NCBI GenBank assembly: GCA_008638375.1
Contig: CM018032.1
Span: forward strand, 34,399,751-34,463,750
DNA length: 64,000 nucleotides
DNA from: Nyssa sinensis
Lineage: Eukaryota; Streptophyta; Magnoliopsida; Cornales; Nyssaceae
Direction of reading: 5' to 3'
Shown here piece after piece: positions 47,901-59,613 of the stretch. A program made the position numbers and the translations under genes. The notes beneath the pieces were generated by a model. The model was not told the DNA's origin and did no database searches. It worked only from the letters and a program-made list of their open reading frames with translations. Position 1 is the first letter of the stretch; the number at the start of each line of letters is the position of its first letter.

Positions 47901-48206
47901 TCAACAAGAGTGGAATAACAAAGTTGAAGGAAGGTGGTGGTGGTGGTGGTACTGGTGGTTATTATTTTCTTTCTCAATCTGCCTCCGGAGATGAAGAAAA
48001 TCATCGACTGCACATGGTAGCTTAAGCGGGCCGGTAGTATGGTATCCATAAACCTCATGAGCTTTATCCAGAAGCCGCTGGAAGAGAGGATGGTAAAGGT
48101 ATGATATTGGGATGACAAATCGTTGGAAGCAACCATCTTCTTCTTCTAATCCCACTTGAACAGCAAGCCATCCTTTCTTCACCTTCATCTTCTTCTCTTC
48201 CTGCAT
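47901..48206 (-). CDS. SAUR-like auxin-responsive protein, 101 aa
   Basis: Intronless frame with the SAUR domain (Pfam PF02519 family, from memory). 'KKGWLAVQVGLE' (10-21) is followed by 'QRFVIPISYLYHPLFQRLLD' (28-47), 'HEVYGYHTTGPLKLPC' (50-65) and 'VDDFLHLRRQIEKE' (67-80). Then comes a His-rich tail ('HQYHHHHH', residues 84-91). Length and lack of introns are typical. SAUR proteins are short-lived and promote cell expansion, many by restraining PP2C.D phosphatases at the plasma membrane. The annotated start is the first Met (MQEEKK); a second Met at residue 7 (48188) is possible. A TATA-like TATATATATA lies only about 15-25 bp upstream of the first ATG, which favours the second Met or another promoter. 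No lesion is seen. It is the only intact host gene in the window. Confidence 0.9.
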   Translation of the reverse strand: MQEEKKMKVKKGWLAVQVGLEEEDGCFQRFVIPISYLYHPLFQRLLDKAHEVYGYHTTGPLKLPCAVDDFLHLRRQIEKENNNHQYHHHHHLPSTLLFHSC

Positions 48207-48294
48207 CTTATCCTTTGCTATATATATAATACATATGAAAATACAAGAACTCGAAGAGTACTACTAAAAGGAATAAGTTTATGTCCACACAGAG

Positions 48295-48528
48295 AGTATA
48301 GGACTAAACTTATATATACACAGAGAGAGAGAGAGAGAGGGGTTCAGTGGACCTGTCAATTCGTACCATACGGAATGATATTGTAGCTCTTGTAGTTCAC
48401 TCCGTTTTTATTCTGTGGTCTTGATTTTTTGGCCGGTGGTCCTCTCTCCCTCTTGATTATTTTTTAAAAAAAATGCAAGTGGCAGGAGACTATAAAAACC
48501 TAGTAAAGTATAGGACTAAACTTATATA

Positions 48529-48560
<32 letters not shown>

Positions 48561-48718
48561 TTTAGTGGACCTGTCAGTTCGTACCACACGGAATGATATT
48601 GTAGCTGTTGTAGTTCACTCTTTTATTCTGCGGTCTTGATTTTTTGGCAGGTGATCCTCTCTCTCCCTCTTGATTATTTAAAAAAAAAAAAAACACAGAG
48701 TTGAAAGGACACTATAAA
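48295..48718. repeat. 212-bp tandem duplication upstream of the SAUR gene
   Basis: Copy 1 starts at 48295 and copy 2 at 48507, both beginning 'AGTATAGGACTAAACTTATA'. Each then contains a (GA)n tract, 'CGGAATGATATTGTAGCT' and a pyrimidine-rich end followed by an A run and 'CTATAAAAA'. The copies are about 90% alike by eye. They lie about 90-510 bp upstream of the SAUR start on the minus strand, so they may be part of its regulatory region. Confidence 0.9.
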
Positions 48719-50395
48719 AATTTTTAAGGTATATTTGGATAGTTATACAAATATAATTTTTATAATTAATTTTTTTAAAATTTATAAAATATATTTAGAT
48801 ATGATAATTTAAATTAAAAAAAATTAAAATTAATAACTTATTAAATATGTATTTCACATTTCACATTTAAAATTAAAAATTTACTTTTAAAAATGTAAAT
48901 AAATGCTGTCTTAATAATTACTCTTTTTATTCTTATTTTATTAAAAATAAGATTTTTATTTTATCATTTTTACTAATATAATAAAACGTTTCATTCCGTC
49001 CCCTCCGCTCCCCTCCCTTTTTTTTTTTATCTCTATTTTAGGGGTTGTTTGTTCTACCAGTTGATTGGGGATTCTGACGTAAAAACTTTGTTGGGTCTTT
49101 GGTTTTTCCATGATGCATTGCTTATTCTGTATTCTTTATTCTTTTTTTTTGGATTGATCAAAAATAATAATGTATAATAAGATGCATAGGAGGATTACAC
49201 TACTATCTGCGATCTTGTCCTTTTTTTTTTTTTTATCCCCTTCATCACAAATTTCACTTCATTTGTATCATATGGAAACGTTTAAAAAACTGTTTTGTTT
49301 TTCATGTTTGGAAACGAATTTCTTAAAACCTTTTATCAAAAATAATTGAAAACTGCTCCTTTTTTAAAGAAAAGTTAATAATAATTGAAAACTGCTCCTT
49401 TTTTATTAATATAATTTTTTAAAAAATTTTGTATAATTTTACTCGTTTTGAGTTGATCCTAAAGCAATTTATCAAAAGTTTTCACTTTTAGAATTATGTA
49501 ATTGTAATTAAATCTAACTCGATTAAGTATTTACAAAATCAATTAACTGATAATTTACCAATGGAAATCAACTTAATTCAATAATTACAAACTCAATAAC
49601 GAGACTTTTGTAATGCATTGACAACATATATATAAGTCTAAAGGAAAATTTTGAGAGTTAAACAAATACAAATACAAATTTTCCACACATACCCTATATT
49701 TATATATATATATAGTTTAAAAATTAAAAGATACGCCCCTCCTGTGTCAGAATTGTATCCATTGATCGAATTTTATTTTTAGCAGATGAAAATAGACTTT
49801 TATTGACTTTTAAAGTATGATATATGAAGTGAAAATAAGTAAAACTATAGCACTCTCAAAATAATTTATAAAAAAGAAAAAGAAAAATGTGTACTTCGGT
49901 GCCTTGCATGTAAATAACATGGTTTGCAAACATAGTTGGTAGCATGCATTTACATTATTTATATATAATGGAAACAAATTTGATTTGAGTAGGGTTCTGT
50001 ATTTCAATGTTGAATATAGTACCGTAGGCTACATGTATATAGCTTGATTTATCCTGTTAGATATTTTTTTTCAAAAACATCAATGTGATAATCATGACCA
50101 TTATCTCACTAGCTCGTAATTTATCGGAGGAAAGGGAAAGCAAAGCAGCACTTTAATTGGCGGAAGATAAAGTGCTTCATTTTAATCATGGCAAAAGGCA
50201 CAAGTGAGAGTGTTTCAGTCCCTGTCAAACCTAAGATTTCAAGTGGGGAGATGCTTAGCTCTCAAAGTACATTCCATTCATGTCCTCCTTCACGGGCCCT
50301 GCCCGGTAGTGGCGCACTCTCCTCTCTAGCATGGACCCTTTCCAGAAATCCTCTCTCTCTCTCTCTCTCATAATCTGGTCTGACGGAGTAGTTGA
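48719..50395. other. AT-rich spacer, no gene seen
   Basis: Long A/T-rich stretches with poly-T runs. A short direct repeat 'AATAATTGAAAACTGCTCCTT' type occurs near 49341 and 49378. (CT)n lies at about 50349-50368, just left of the copia LTR. Confidence 0.55.
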
Positions 50396-50640
50396 TGTTG
50401 GCGTGAGTTATTGCTCCTTGTATGGTTAGGAGATGATTTAGTTCTTTGTATGGTTAGAATATAATTTTATAATTATTTTATTAGGATATGATTTTGTAAT
50501 TACTAGGATTCTTTGTAATTAGCTGGCTTTTCTTTCTTGTTTTGGTTACTAAGTCAACTTGTACTCTTATATATATTGATTCTCCAATAAAGAGAAATAT
50601 ACACTGATTTAAATCTCAAAACCTAGTATTCTTTTTGTCT
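50396..50640 (+). repeat. 5' LTR of the copia element
   Basis: It starts TGTTGGCGTGAG and shares 'GCTCCTTGTAT(G/A)GTTAGG' and 'GGATATGATTTTGTAAT' with 59395-59613. TATA-like 'CTTATATATATTG' is near 50567 and 'CCAATAAAG' near 50584. The right edge is set by the primer-binding site and may be off by a few bases. Confidence 0.8.
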
Positions 50641-50783
50641 TAGTATCAGAGCTGCCGCCTATACCTTGGTCAGCTGGCCTCAACCCCAACCCTTCTACAG
50701 CTGACCATCTAGTGTTTTCTGGCCAGCACCTAAACACTACTCTACAGCCAATTAAACAAATTCTACAAGACTTTCTTCCCACC

Positions 50784-52124
50784 ATGGACAAGGAGACATC
50801 TAAAAAATATTCCTTTTCCATTGTACCGGTTATCAACTCGGTTGTGATTGCCCAGAACGATTCTTCCACAATGCCATTTGGGTTCAAATTGAATGGTTCC
50901 AATTATTCAATTTGGTCTCAAATGATGGAACTACATGTTACAAGACAAGGAAAATTTGGTTACTTGACTGGAAAGACTCCTTAGGTTGATGAGTCCGATT
51001 CTGGTTTTATGAAGTGGAATACAGAGGATGCAATTGTCAAAGAATGGTTGCTGAAAACCATGTTGTCACATCTACTTGGGCTATTCCTTAGCCTACCGAT
51101 TACTAAAGATGTTTGGGAAGGCGTTTCCTAGATGTATTATGATAGATCAAATGAGTTACTGATCAATGAGTTACGTTGTAAGGCTACCCATATCAGACAA
51201 GGTGGTCGCCCAATTCCTCTGTATTTTGCAAAATTAAAGAATATATAACAGGAGCTTGACAAAGGATGCCCTATTAAGAGGATATGTGTTGCTGATATAA
51301 AGGTTTGCCAAGAAAAACTGGTGAAGGATCGTGTCTATGATTTTTTGGCAAGGTTAGATGACAGATTTGATAAGGTCCGTAGTGATCTTTTGAGGATGAA
51401 GCCACTTCCTAGATTGGAGGAATTGTTGGCATATGTCCATCGAGAAGCGCAACGTTAAACTACTATGCTTGGTTCAGGGGGAGATGTTAGTGACCCATCG
51501 GTTGCCGTGGTTTCCAAGGCCCCTGCCATCATGGCCCCTCGTATCCCTCGTCCGTCTGTAGTAGAAAATAAGGGTGTTTTGCATTACACGTTTTGCAACA
51601 GTAATAGACATATCGAAGATACTTGCTTTAAGAAACATTGGTTTCCCGAATGGTATTTGGAGCGAAGGAAGAAACTTAAGGTGGAGCGGGCTGCTAGACG
51701 ACTTAGCCATACCAAGACTGCTGATGGCGGGGTTGGAGTTGCTGCTGTTGCCGTTAGCCAGTTTAGAGCTACTACACCGGTCCTGGGTAATGCAGGACCA
51801 ATTTTGTCCCTTGTTTCCCAACTGTCTCTTTTTGATTCTCTAGAAGATGCAGGTAACTTAAAAAGGGTTCTCATTACGTCTGATGTTCGTGACCCAGGTT
51901 GGATTATTGACTCTAGTGCTACTAATCACACGACTTATGCTAAATCATTATTCCAATATGTTACTACTCCTCACAAAAATATTGTAGTTACTACGAATGG
52001 TGAAACTACCCACATGACCGGGGCTCGTTCTATTGCCCTCACTCCATCCCTATCTTTGCACCATACCTTACTTGTTCCTGCTTTGTCAAATCACTTATTG
52101 TCTGTAAGCCAAGTTACGAAATAA
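50784..52124 (+). pseudogene. copia gag and protease, broken
   Basis: From the ATG at 50784 the frame includes 'FGFKLNGSNYSIWSQMM', the usual start of copia gag, and stops at TAG 50982-50984. Further stops lie near 51129 and 51247. A later frame (51465-52124) holds the zinc-knuckle remnant 'HYTFCNSNRHIEDTCF', in which the first cysteine is missing, and the protease 'WIIDSSATNHTTY', where relatives have D-S-G-A. The catalytic Gly to Ser change and the stops make it inactive. Confidence 0.85.
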
Positions 52125-52269
52125 TTAGATTGTATTGTATTAATGTCGCTTACTTTTTGCTTGCTCTAGGATATCTAGACTCGAGAGATCATTGGGCGTG
52201 TATCAAGAGAGGGGGATTATATTACATTGATGGTATTGCATCGGGTCGAGTTCATTAGGTTTATGGGAC

Positions 52270-53170
52270 AGAAAGTGAGAAGACTAAGAAAATTTGGTTG
52301 TGGCATCGTCACCTTGGTCATGCCTCTTTTGGTTAATTAATTATTTGCGTCAATTACTTTCTTCGTTGTTTAGTGAAGTTGGTGACTTAGAGTTAAAATA
52401 TGATGTTTATATTTTGGCTAAGATTCATCAAGTGTCTTATCCTTTGAGTTTGAATAAAAAAACTGTTCCATTATTTTGGGATTAGATGGTTTGTTACTTT
52501 TGTTGACAATTTCACTCGAATAACTTGGTTTTATGTTATGAAAAAGAAAAGTAATGTTGGCTCCATCTTTCAAATTTTCTATCAGATGATTAGGACCCAA
52601 TTTTCTCTTCCCATCAAGGTGTTTCGTTTTGACAATAGTGGCGAATACATTAATGCTGAACTATCCCAGTTTTTTCAAGAACAAGGAATCCTACATGAAA
52701 CTACTTGCTCTTAGACACCCCAATAAAATGGAGTTGCCGAGCGTAAAAACTGGCATATTTTGGAAACTGCTCGAGCTCTCCTTATTGGTGCCTCAGCTCC
52801 ACAGCATTACTGGGCAGATGCTGTCACATATGTTGCATACTTAATGAACTGGATGCCTTCTCGGGTTCTGGAATTCCAAACTCTTATAGAGGCCTTGGCT
52901 ATTCACGTCTCTCTGCCTTTTACTTTACATCTTTCCCCGCATATTTTTGGATGTGTGGCATATGTTCATTTACACAAGAATCAACGAAGTAAATTAGATC
53001 CCTGTGCCATGTGGTGTGTCTTTCTTGGGTTTACTTCACAACAGACAGGATATCGATGTTATCATCCTTCTACACGGAGATTTTATATTACCATGGATTT
53101 CACCTTCTTGGAAGCCGAAATGTATTTCACACTGAGTTATCTAACGATGCCCTTCAGGGGGAGGTGAGTA
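52270..53170 (+). pseudogene. copia integrase, broken
   Basis: The zinc-finger start 'IWLWHRHLGHASFG' is near 52288-52332. The core has 'WFVTFVDNFTRITWFYVM' near 52492-52541, 'KVFRFDNSGEY' near 52618 and 'NGVAERKNWHILETARALL' near 52731-52780 (third catalytic residue Glu). The frame changes at least twice and TAG/TAA codons interrupt it, including two within 'TTCS*TPQ*NGVAER'. It would insert the copia cDNA if intact. Confidence 0.85.
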
Positions 53171-53670
53171 CACTTGAAGAACCTACTTGGTTTGAGGTTG
53201 CATTGAGAGAAGGAGAAGGAAGAGTTCACAATACGTATATTGAAGAAGATAGGCTTGGCAACTCGGCAACTCCCAGCCAAGCCGAGCCTCCAATCAAGTG
53301 TAATGGATCCAACCTGAGCTGAGACAAGCCGATGCTAGCCATTCCAAGCTGTCTGAAGAGAATCTGAAGGACCTTAATGACTCCGATCCAACCCAAGAGG
53401 ATCCGAGTACTATAACTACTATTTTTTATCCTTCTTCTCTCGATTCTATAGTAGCCGCTTATATTCCTATGGATATTTCTGAGGTAAATAATTTAAAAAT
53501 TAATACATTAACTGATCCTAATATGGTTGAAAGACCTTTTCAGTTGCCCCCTAGACAAAATCGTGGGAAACTGCTAAATAGATTTTCACTAGAAGGAAAG
53601 ATGAAGTATTCTATTGTCACATATGTCTACTCATAGATTGTCGCCATAGTATCAAGCCTTTGTTAATCAA

Positions 53671-54763
53671 ATGGCAACAATTAAGATTCTGAACAGAGTT
53701 GAAGAAGCCTTGAGGGACCCGAAGTGGACAGATGCTATGAAAATTGAGATGGAGACACTACAGAAAAATAGGACTTGGGATGTAGTCTCACTATCAAAAG
53801 GGAAGAAAACAGTGGGATGCAGATGGGCATTCACCATCAAACGTAACACTGATGAAATGATCGATAGATATAAGGCGAGATTAGTAGCCAAAAGGTATAC
53901 ACAGACATATGGTGTGGATTACCAAGAAACCTTTGCACTAGTAGCTAAGATGAATACCATTCGAGTATTATTGTCTTTAGTAGTTAACTTATATTTGCCC
54001 CTAAAATAGTTTGATGTGAAGAACGCTTTCTTGCATGGAGATTTGGAAGAGGAAGTGTACATGGATTTCTCACCTAGTTATGGGATGATTGATGGATCAA
54101 GAAAAGTGTGTAGGTTACGGAAGACACTCTATGGCTTGAAGCAATCTCTTCAAGCATGGTTTGGGAGGTTTACTAGAGCCATGAAAAAATATAGATATTG
54201 CTAAGGAAATTCTGATCATAACTTGTTCATCAAATGCAAGGGTGGTAAGATTACCTTGTTGATTATCTATGTTGAGGATATGGTGGTCACAGGTGATGAT
54301 GCTGATAAGATTCAAAAGCTGCAAGCATAATTAGCTTCTGAATTTGAGATGAAGCACTTGGGAACTTTGAAGTACTTTCTGGGCAATGAAGTAGCTCGTT
54401 CTAGTGGTGGCATTTATCTGTAACAACGAAAATATGTGATGGATTTACTGGCTGAAACTGGTATGTTAGGGTGTAAACCAGCAGATACTTTTATTGTGCA
54501 AAACCATCACCTAGGGATATATCTGAATCAAGTTCCAACTAACAAGGAGAGATACCAAAGGTTAGTTGGGAGATTAATTTATCTATCGCTCCCTCGACCT
54601 GATATTGCATATACAGTTAGTATTGTTAGCCAATTCATGCACTTTTCGAGTGAGGACCATATGGGGGCTATAATATGCATTCTGAGTTATTTGAAGTCAG
54701 CTCTTGGGAAGTTCTTATAATCTGACAACATGGACATTTGGAGATTGAAGGATACACAGATGC
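53671..54763 (+). pseudogene. copia reverse transcriptase and first part of RNase H, broken
   Basis: Conserved RT motifs: 'VGCRWAFTIKRNTDEMIDRY', 'YQETFALVAKMNTIRVLLSL', 'FDVKNAFLHGDLEEEVYMD' and 'LYGLKQS'. The catalytic motif reads 'YVEDMVVTGDD' (near 54268), so the first Asp of Y-V-D-D is Glu. Stops lie near 54007, 54202, 54328 and 54421. The RNase H begins with 'LEIEGYTDA' and is cut at 54763 by the inserted LTR-like block; it resumes at 58928 with 'DWAGNVTDRRS'. Confidence 0.9.
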
Positions 54764-57700
54764 TGTCACGACCCGAAACCCACCTTGTGCGGATTACCGG
54801 ATCGTGACCGCAGCCCCAAGACTCGAAGGCCTCGGGACAAGGCTCGCATCTGCAGCGGTATCGGATAGAAGTGCTTCATGTGGTTGCGGAAGCGTGAAAA
54901 ACTTTTTCTTTTCTTTTCTCATTTTAAAATTTGCACATCTGTCCGATACTGCCGCTATTTACAATGGTACCCATGATCATACATTCAGAGCATAACTAAA
55001 AACTTAAAGGCTTTTATAATGGATACATGTTCAGATGCCCCTTGGGGCTTAATACATAACAGTTCACTACCTTACTAAAACAAAGGTTACAACTTAAGTT
55101 CATGATACTTAACAAAAGAACTACTTAGATATCCCTTCCAAAAAACAGCTAGGCTCATCCTCATCGTCTTCCAATCAGCCCTATTGTCAATCACCTGAAA
55201 GGGGGATCCGAACAAAGTCCGGGTAAGCTAATCTAAGCTTGTGAGCAATTCCAGTATTCGTCATGGGGTTTTTAATTAGCAGTGGTTTTTAGTACATAAG
55301 ATTTTGTAAACATTCACTGCCAATTTCTCGTATACTTGAACATAGAACATATGCATTTCTTAAAACAGATAGCTTCGAAACATTTAAAGTATTCAAGCTA
55401 AACTCGTACTTCGTCAAATAGAGTATATAACTCAAAACATATGCATTTCATAAAACAGAAAGCTGTGAAGCATTTAAAAGCATTCAAGCTAACATATACT
55501 TCTTCATATAAACTTCAAAACATATAACATAACATGTATTTCTTAAATAGAGTATATAAAACTCAAAACATATGCATATTGAAAATGAGGGTAAAACCTG
55601 CTTCCATTTTCAAACTCATTTATCATCTTATCTCTTTCATTAGTGGAATCCGTTTCGAACCGGACTCCCATATTACGTATAAATGGAGATAACCTAACTG
55701 AACCGATCAGGATCGTCTTCCTGGTCCCAAAAAGGTAGGTAAGACTAATTTCCTGTCAGAACAGATAGGGTTCCTCGAGGTATCTCATGCCTGGGGGATT
55801 AGATCCTGCTACTTGGCATTTGACAGTAAATTGAGTTCCGTGCAACCCAAAATTCCATCATATTTTTACATATTAATTGAGTTCCGTACAACCCAAGAAT
55901 CTGTTATTTGAAAAGTCGGCTGAGTTCCGTACAACCCAACCAAAAACCCATGGTGCTTAGGCACAATTTTTCTTACATTCAAATACATTTAATACATGAT
56001 TTCTTCAAATAGGTGCTTCTCATGAACATTTAAAACATCATGTACATAATTTCATAACAAATCCTTTAAACATTTGATATAACAAAATCAGAACACTTTA
56101 CATAATTTGGCATTTAAAACTTTAGACATGCTGAAATATGTTTGAAGAAAACTATGGTAAAATCCGTTCACTAAGCATGTCATGATAGAGTTTATAAAAC
56201 AGAACAATTTAAAACTGAATCATGTAAATACTGAATTTGGAATTTCAAACATTTCATATCTTTGCATTTAAAACCTTTCAAATCCATGGAGTTAAATCTC
56301 CACTTCAAATACAGGGTTACTCACCTTGGTCCTTTAGGGTTAGTGCTAATAATGCGCTTTCTCACTTTCCTTGTAGTTCCTAAGAACAATTCATAAACAT
56401 TTCATCAGCTTCACATTCATTGTAATATCATCTCGATATTCCTTAACTTATGCTTAAATCGTATTAGATCCTAAAACGATTTCATAATTTTATATGTACT
56501 TAACTTAACTCGTACTCTTAACCTATGACACAATTAATGTGTTAGGAATTGAATTTATTTCAATTTATAGTTTTCTGGTAGCTCCATAAACTTTAATTTA
56601 AATTTATTTACTTCACATATTTACGTATCGTATCTTTTCGTAATTCATTTCCTCGTATACGCCTTAGATTAGTACTTTGGCATTACTTTAATTTATAGTC
56701 ATCTGACAGATGCTATTCAACAAATTTTATGTCTTTTTATTTAGACATTTCTTTTGGTCAAATAGACTTTACCATTGAGTCCAGAGCGTCGAAGAAAGTC
56801 GATTTAGGCTTTCCAAGAATTTAATTCGAACTTTCATATGTAAAGGAAAAAATGGTCATATACCGTTTTACGTGTCACATTTTTTCGTACTTCGTTTCGT
56901 AATTTGGACTTCATTATTGAGTCCGGAAGGTCGAAGAAAGTCAATTTAGACCTTCTCTGGTTTCATTTTGGCTTTAGGGGTACCAGGGGTATTTTGGTCA
57001 TTTTACCCCTTTACGTGTCTTTATATTTCGGGGCCTCGTCTCTCAAAACGGACCTTACCATTGATCTCAGAATATCTGAGATAGTAAGAACACACTAATA
57101 ACTTGTAAATTTTGGACAAGGGGTATTTTGATCATTTTACCCCTTTATGTGTCTTTATCTTTCGGGACCCCGTCTCGTAAAATGGACCCTACCATTAGTT
57201 TTAGAATATCCAAAATAGTAAGGATACACTATTCATATGTTTAATTTGAACTTCATTTGCTTAATATTTGAATTAGGGGCATAATAGTCATTTTACTTTA
57301 TTTATTAAATAATTAAATTAATTATTTAATTATAAAATTAATTTTCCAGGGGTGAGATTGAATAAGTTTTCCCCCAGTTGGGCCACAGTACAAATCAGTA
57401 AAATAGTTGGGGTCAAACTGTAAATACCAAAAGGTTTGGTTTATTTAATTGAATTAAAACTAGAAAACCAGTGGGTTCGGTTAAGATTTAAGTGAACCGG
57501 TCCGGTTCACTTGCAAACCAACCGGTCTGGTCGGTTCTTGACATAATGCTGACGTCAGACCTAATGTTTTAAAAATTAAAAACAAAACGTCACCGTTTAC
57601 ATAACCTGTGACCTGTTGGATCCGGTTTTGACCCAAACCCGTAACCGACCCGACCCGAACAGTGTCGTCTTCCCCAACGAAGCCGACACTGTTCATATCA

Positions 57701-58922
57701 AAACTCTAATCTTTACAGTTGAGTTTCGTGGCATTTTGAGCACCCATTTTCTCTGCTTTCTTCTCCAATCACTTCCTAAAACCCTATGGCATATTTTTAC
57801 ATCGATTTTAAGCTTCGAATTCAACTCAAAGGTGGTAGTTCGAAGGGAATAGTTCAGACTTGCAAATCTGTTGTAAATGCTCATTTCTGAGCCAAATTTA
57901 ATGGGATTTGTTTTGTTGTGATGCTCTTGACCTAAGGCTTCATATCCCATTCTTTAAAGTGGGATTTAAGTCACGGTTGGAAGGTTGGATCTTCCACCCC
58001 GAACCTGAAACTTGGTTTTTGATAGGCTTCCCTTGGGCTTTTTGATCGCGGGTATATGTTTTTGGGATGCTTTTAAGGTCTACTTGAAGTCTTGATAGGC
58101 CAAATTGGGTTTGGGGAAAGTTAGTTCAGACCTGCTCTCACCAAGCTCAACAATGGCGGTTTGGTGTACGACTTGTGTTTCTTAGGTGTTTTAGGTCGAA
58201 ATTTTCATGCTTATTCATGTTTCAATATCCTAAACATCATACATGCATAGATAAAATTTAAACAGCCTAAACACATGCATGATTTCTAGAGAGAGAAATT
58301 TAATAGTTTTTGGGTGGGTTTACCTCTAGCAGTATCTTTCTTCCTCTCTCCCTTCTGGTGTTCTTTCCTTTCTTCTTCTCAGAATTCTCCTTCTCTCTTT
58401 CTCTCTTTCCCTCTCTTTCTATCCGTGTGTCATGGGTGTGTATATATCATATATGTATATATGTATATTTCTCTCACTCCCATACCCCATCACAATCAAC
58501 AGCCATACTTCACAGATTTTGGCCATCCCTTCTCCCATTCTTATTTCAAATCAAGCCTTACCTCCCCTCACTTCCCACCATACCTCCTTGTCTCCATGTA
58601 TATATATACATATATATATATTATACACTCAGCCGTCCCATATATATATATTATATTTATTTTATTTTATTTTTCCTATATCCAAGTATTACATGTATAT
58701 AATTATACATATATAAATATTTACACATGCTTGGTCACATGATATACTTTTATATGTGTATTTTTTTATTTATTTTAATTAATAATCAATTTCATAAACT
58801 TAATTAATTAATTATTTTAAATTAATTAATTGTTTTCCTTAAGCGTAGACATCTTTACACTAATTTTTCTTAACCTCGTAATACGTGTCCTATAACTCAA
58901 CATTTTGGGTCGGGGTATTATA
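54764..58922 (+). mobile_element. Solo-LTR-like insertion, 4,159 bp, in copia RNase H
   Basis: It begins TGTCACGACCCGAAACCC and ends GGGTCGGGGTATTATA, matching the TGTCACG...GGTATTACA pattern of large plant gypsy LTRs (last C changed). A perfect 5-bp duplication, GATGC, flanks it (54759-54763 and 58923-58927). Removing the block and one GATGC restores the copia reading frame across the join. No PBS, PPT or coding frame is inside, so it is a solo LTR or a non-coding LTR-type element. It is homologous in inverse orientation to 15518-19487. Confidence 0.9.
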
Positions 58923-58927
58923 GATGC

Positions 58928-59385
58928 AGATTGGGCAGGCAATGTTACTGATAGGCGCTCCACATTAGGTTACTTTATGTTTGTAGGAGGTAACCTGGTT
59001 ACATGGTGTAGTAAGAAACAAAATGTGGTTGCCCGCTCTACAACTGAGGCCGAGTATAGAGGTATGGCTCAAGGAATTTGTGAGCTTCTTTGGCTGCATA
59101 TATTACTTACAGAGATAGATTTTAAGCCGCGGGGTGCTATGCAACTTCATTGTGATAATCAAACTGCTCCAGAAATAGCTAATAATCCTGTTCAACATGA
59201 TTGAACAAAGCATGTGGAGGTGGATCGGCATTTTATCAAAAAAAAGTTGGATGCAAACTTGGTTGATATACATTTTATTAATTCCGAAGGACAGCTTGCA
59301 GATATGTTGACACATGCAATGTCAGGGAAAGCTTTTCATGACTCACTCGACAAGTTGGGCATAGGAGATATCTATGCACCAACTT
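58928..59385 (+). pseudogene. copia RNase H, second part
   Basis: It continues the frame broken at 54763: 'DWAGNVTDRRSTLGYFMFVG', 'WCSKKQNVVARSTTEAEY', 'LHCDNQTAPEIANNPVQHD' and, after a TGA at 59202-59204, 'TKHVEVDRHFIKKKL' and 'LGIGDIYAPT'. Catalytic Asp and Glu of the RNase H motif D...E...D are visible. Confidence 0.85.
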
Positions 59386-59394
59386 GAGAAGGAG

Positions 59395-59613
59395 TGTCAA
59401 TGTGAGTCAATGCTCCTTGTATAGTTAGGAGATGATTTAGTTCCTTATCTGGTTAGGATATGATTTTGTAATAATTAAGATTCTTTGTAATTAACTCTTC
59501 TTTTTATTTTTTTATTTTAATTACTTAAATTAATTTATACTCTTATATGTATTGATGCTCCAATAAAATATATATATACTGATTTAAATTTCAAAATCTA
59601 ATATTTTTTGTCT
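59395..59613 (+). repeat. 3' LTR of the copia element
   Basis: It starts TGTCAATGTGAG after the purine tract and shares the LTR words given for the 5' copy. It is shorter and more AT-rich through small deletions. The right edge is uncertain by a few bases because both LTRs end in the same 'TTGTCTTAGTAT' stretch. Confidence 0.75.

Larger units (their letters stand above)
50396..59613 (+). mobile_element. Ty1/copia retrotransposon, decayed, split by a later insertion
   Basis: It has LTRs of roughly 220-245 bp at both ends, a primer-binding-like 'TATCAGAGC' just after the left LTR (initiator-Met tRNA type) and a purine-rich 'TTGAGAAGGAG' before the right LTR. The order gag, protease, integrase, RT, RNase H is diagnostic of copia. 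Many stops and frameshifts are present. No clear target duplication is visible. A 4,159-bp LTR-like block (54764-58922) interrupts RNase H. Confidence 0.9.

Noticed and set aside
48156..48386. Plus-strand frame overlapping the SAUR start
   Set aside because: Shadow of the minus-strand SAUR gene and the GA repeat upstream.
58310..58742. Overlapping plus-strand frames in all three phases
   Set aside because: Low-complexity Ser/Phe/Tyr/Ile text from CT-rich and TA-rich DNA inside the solo-LTR-like block; no domain.
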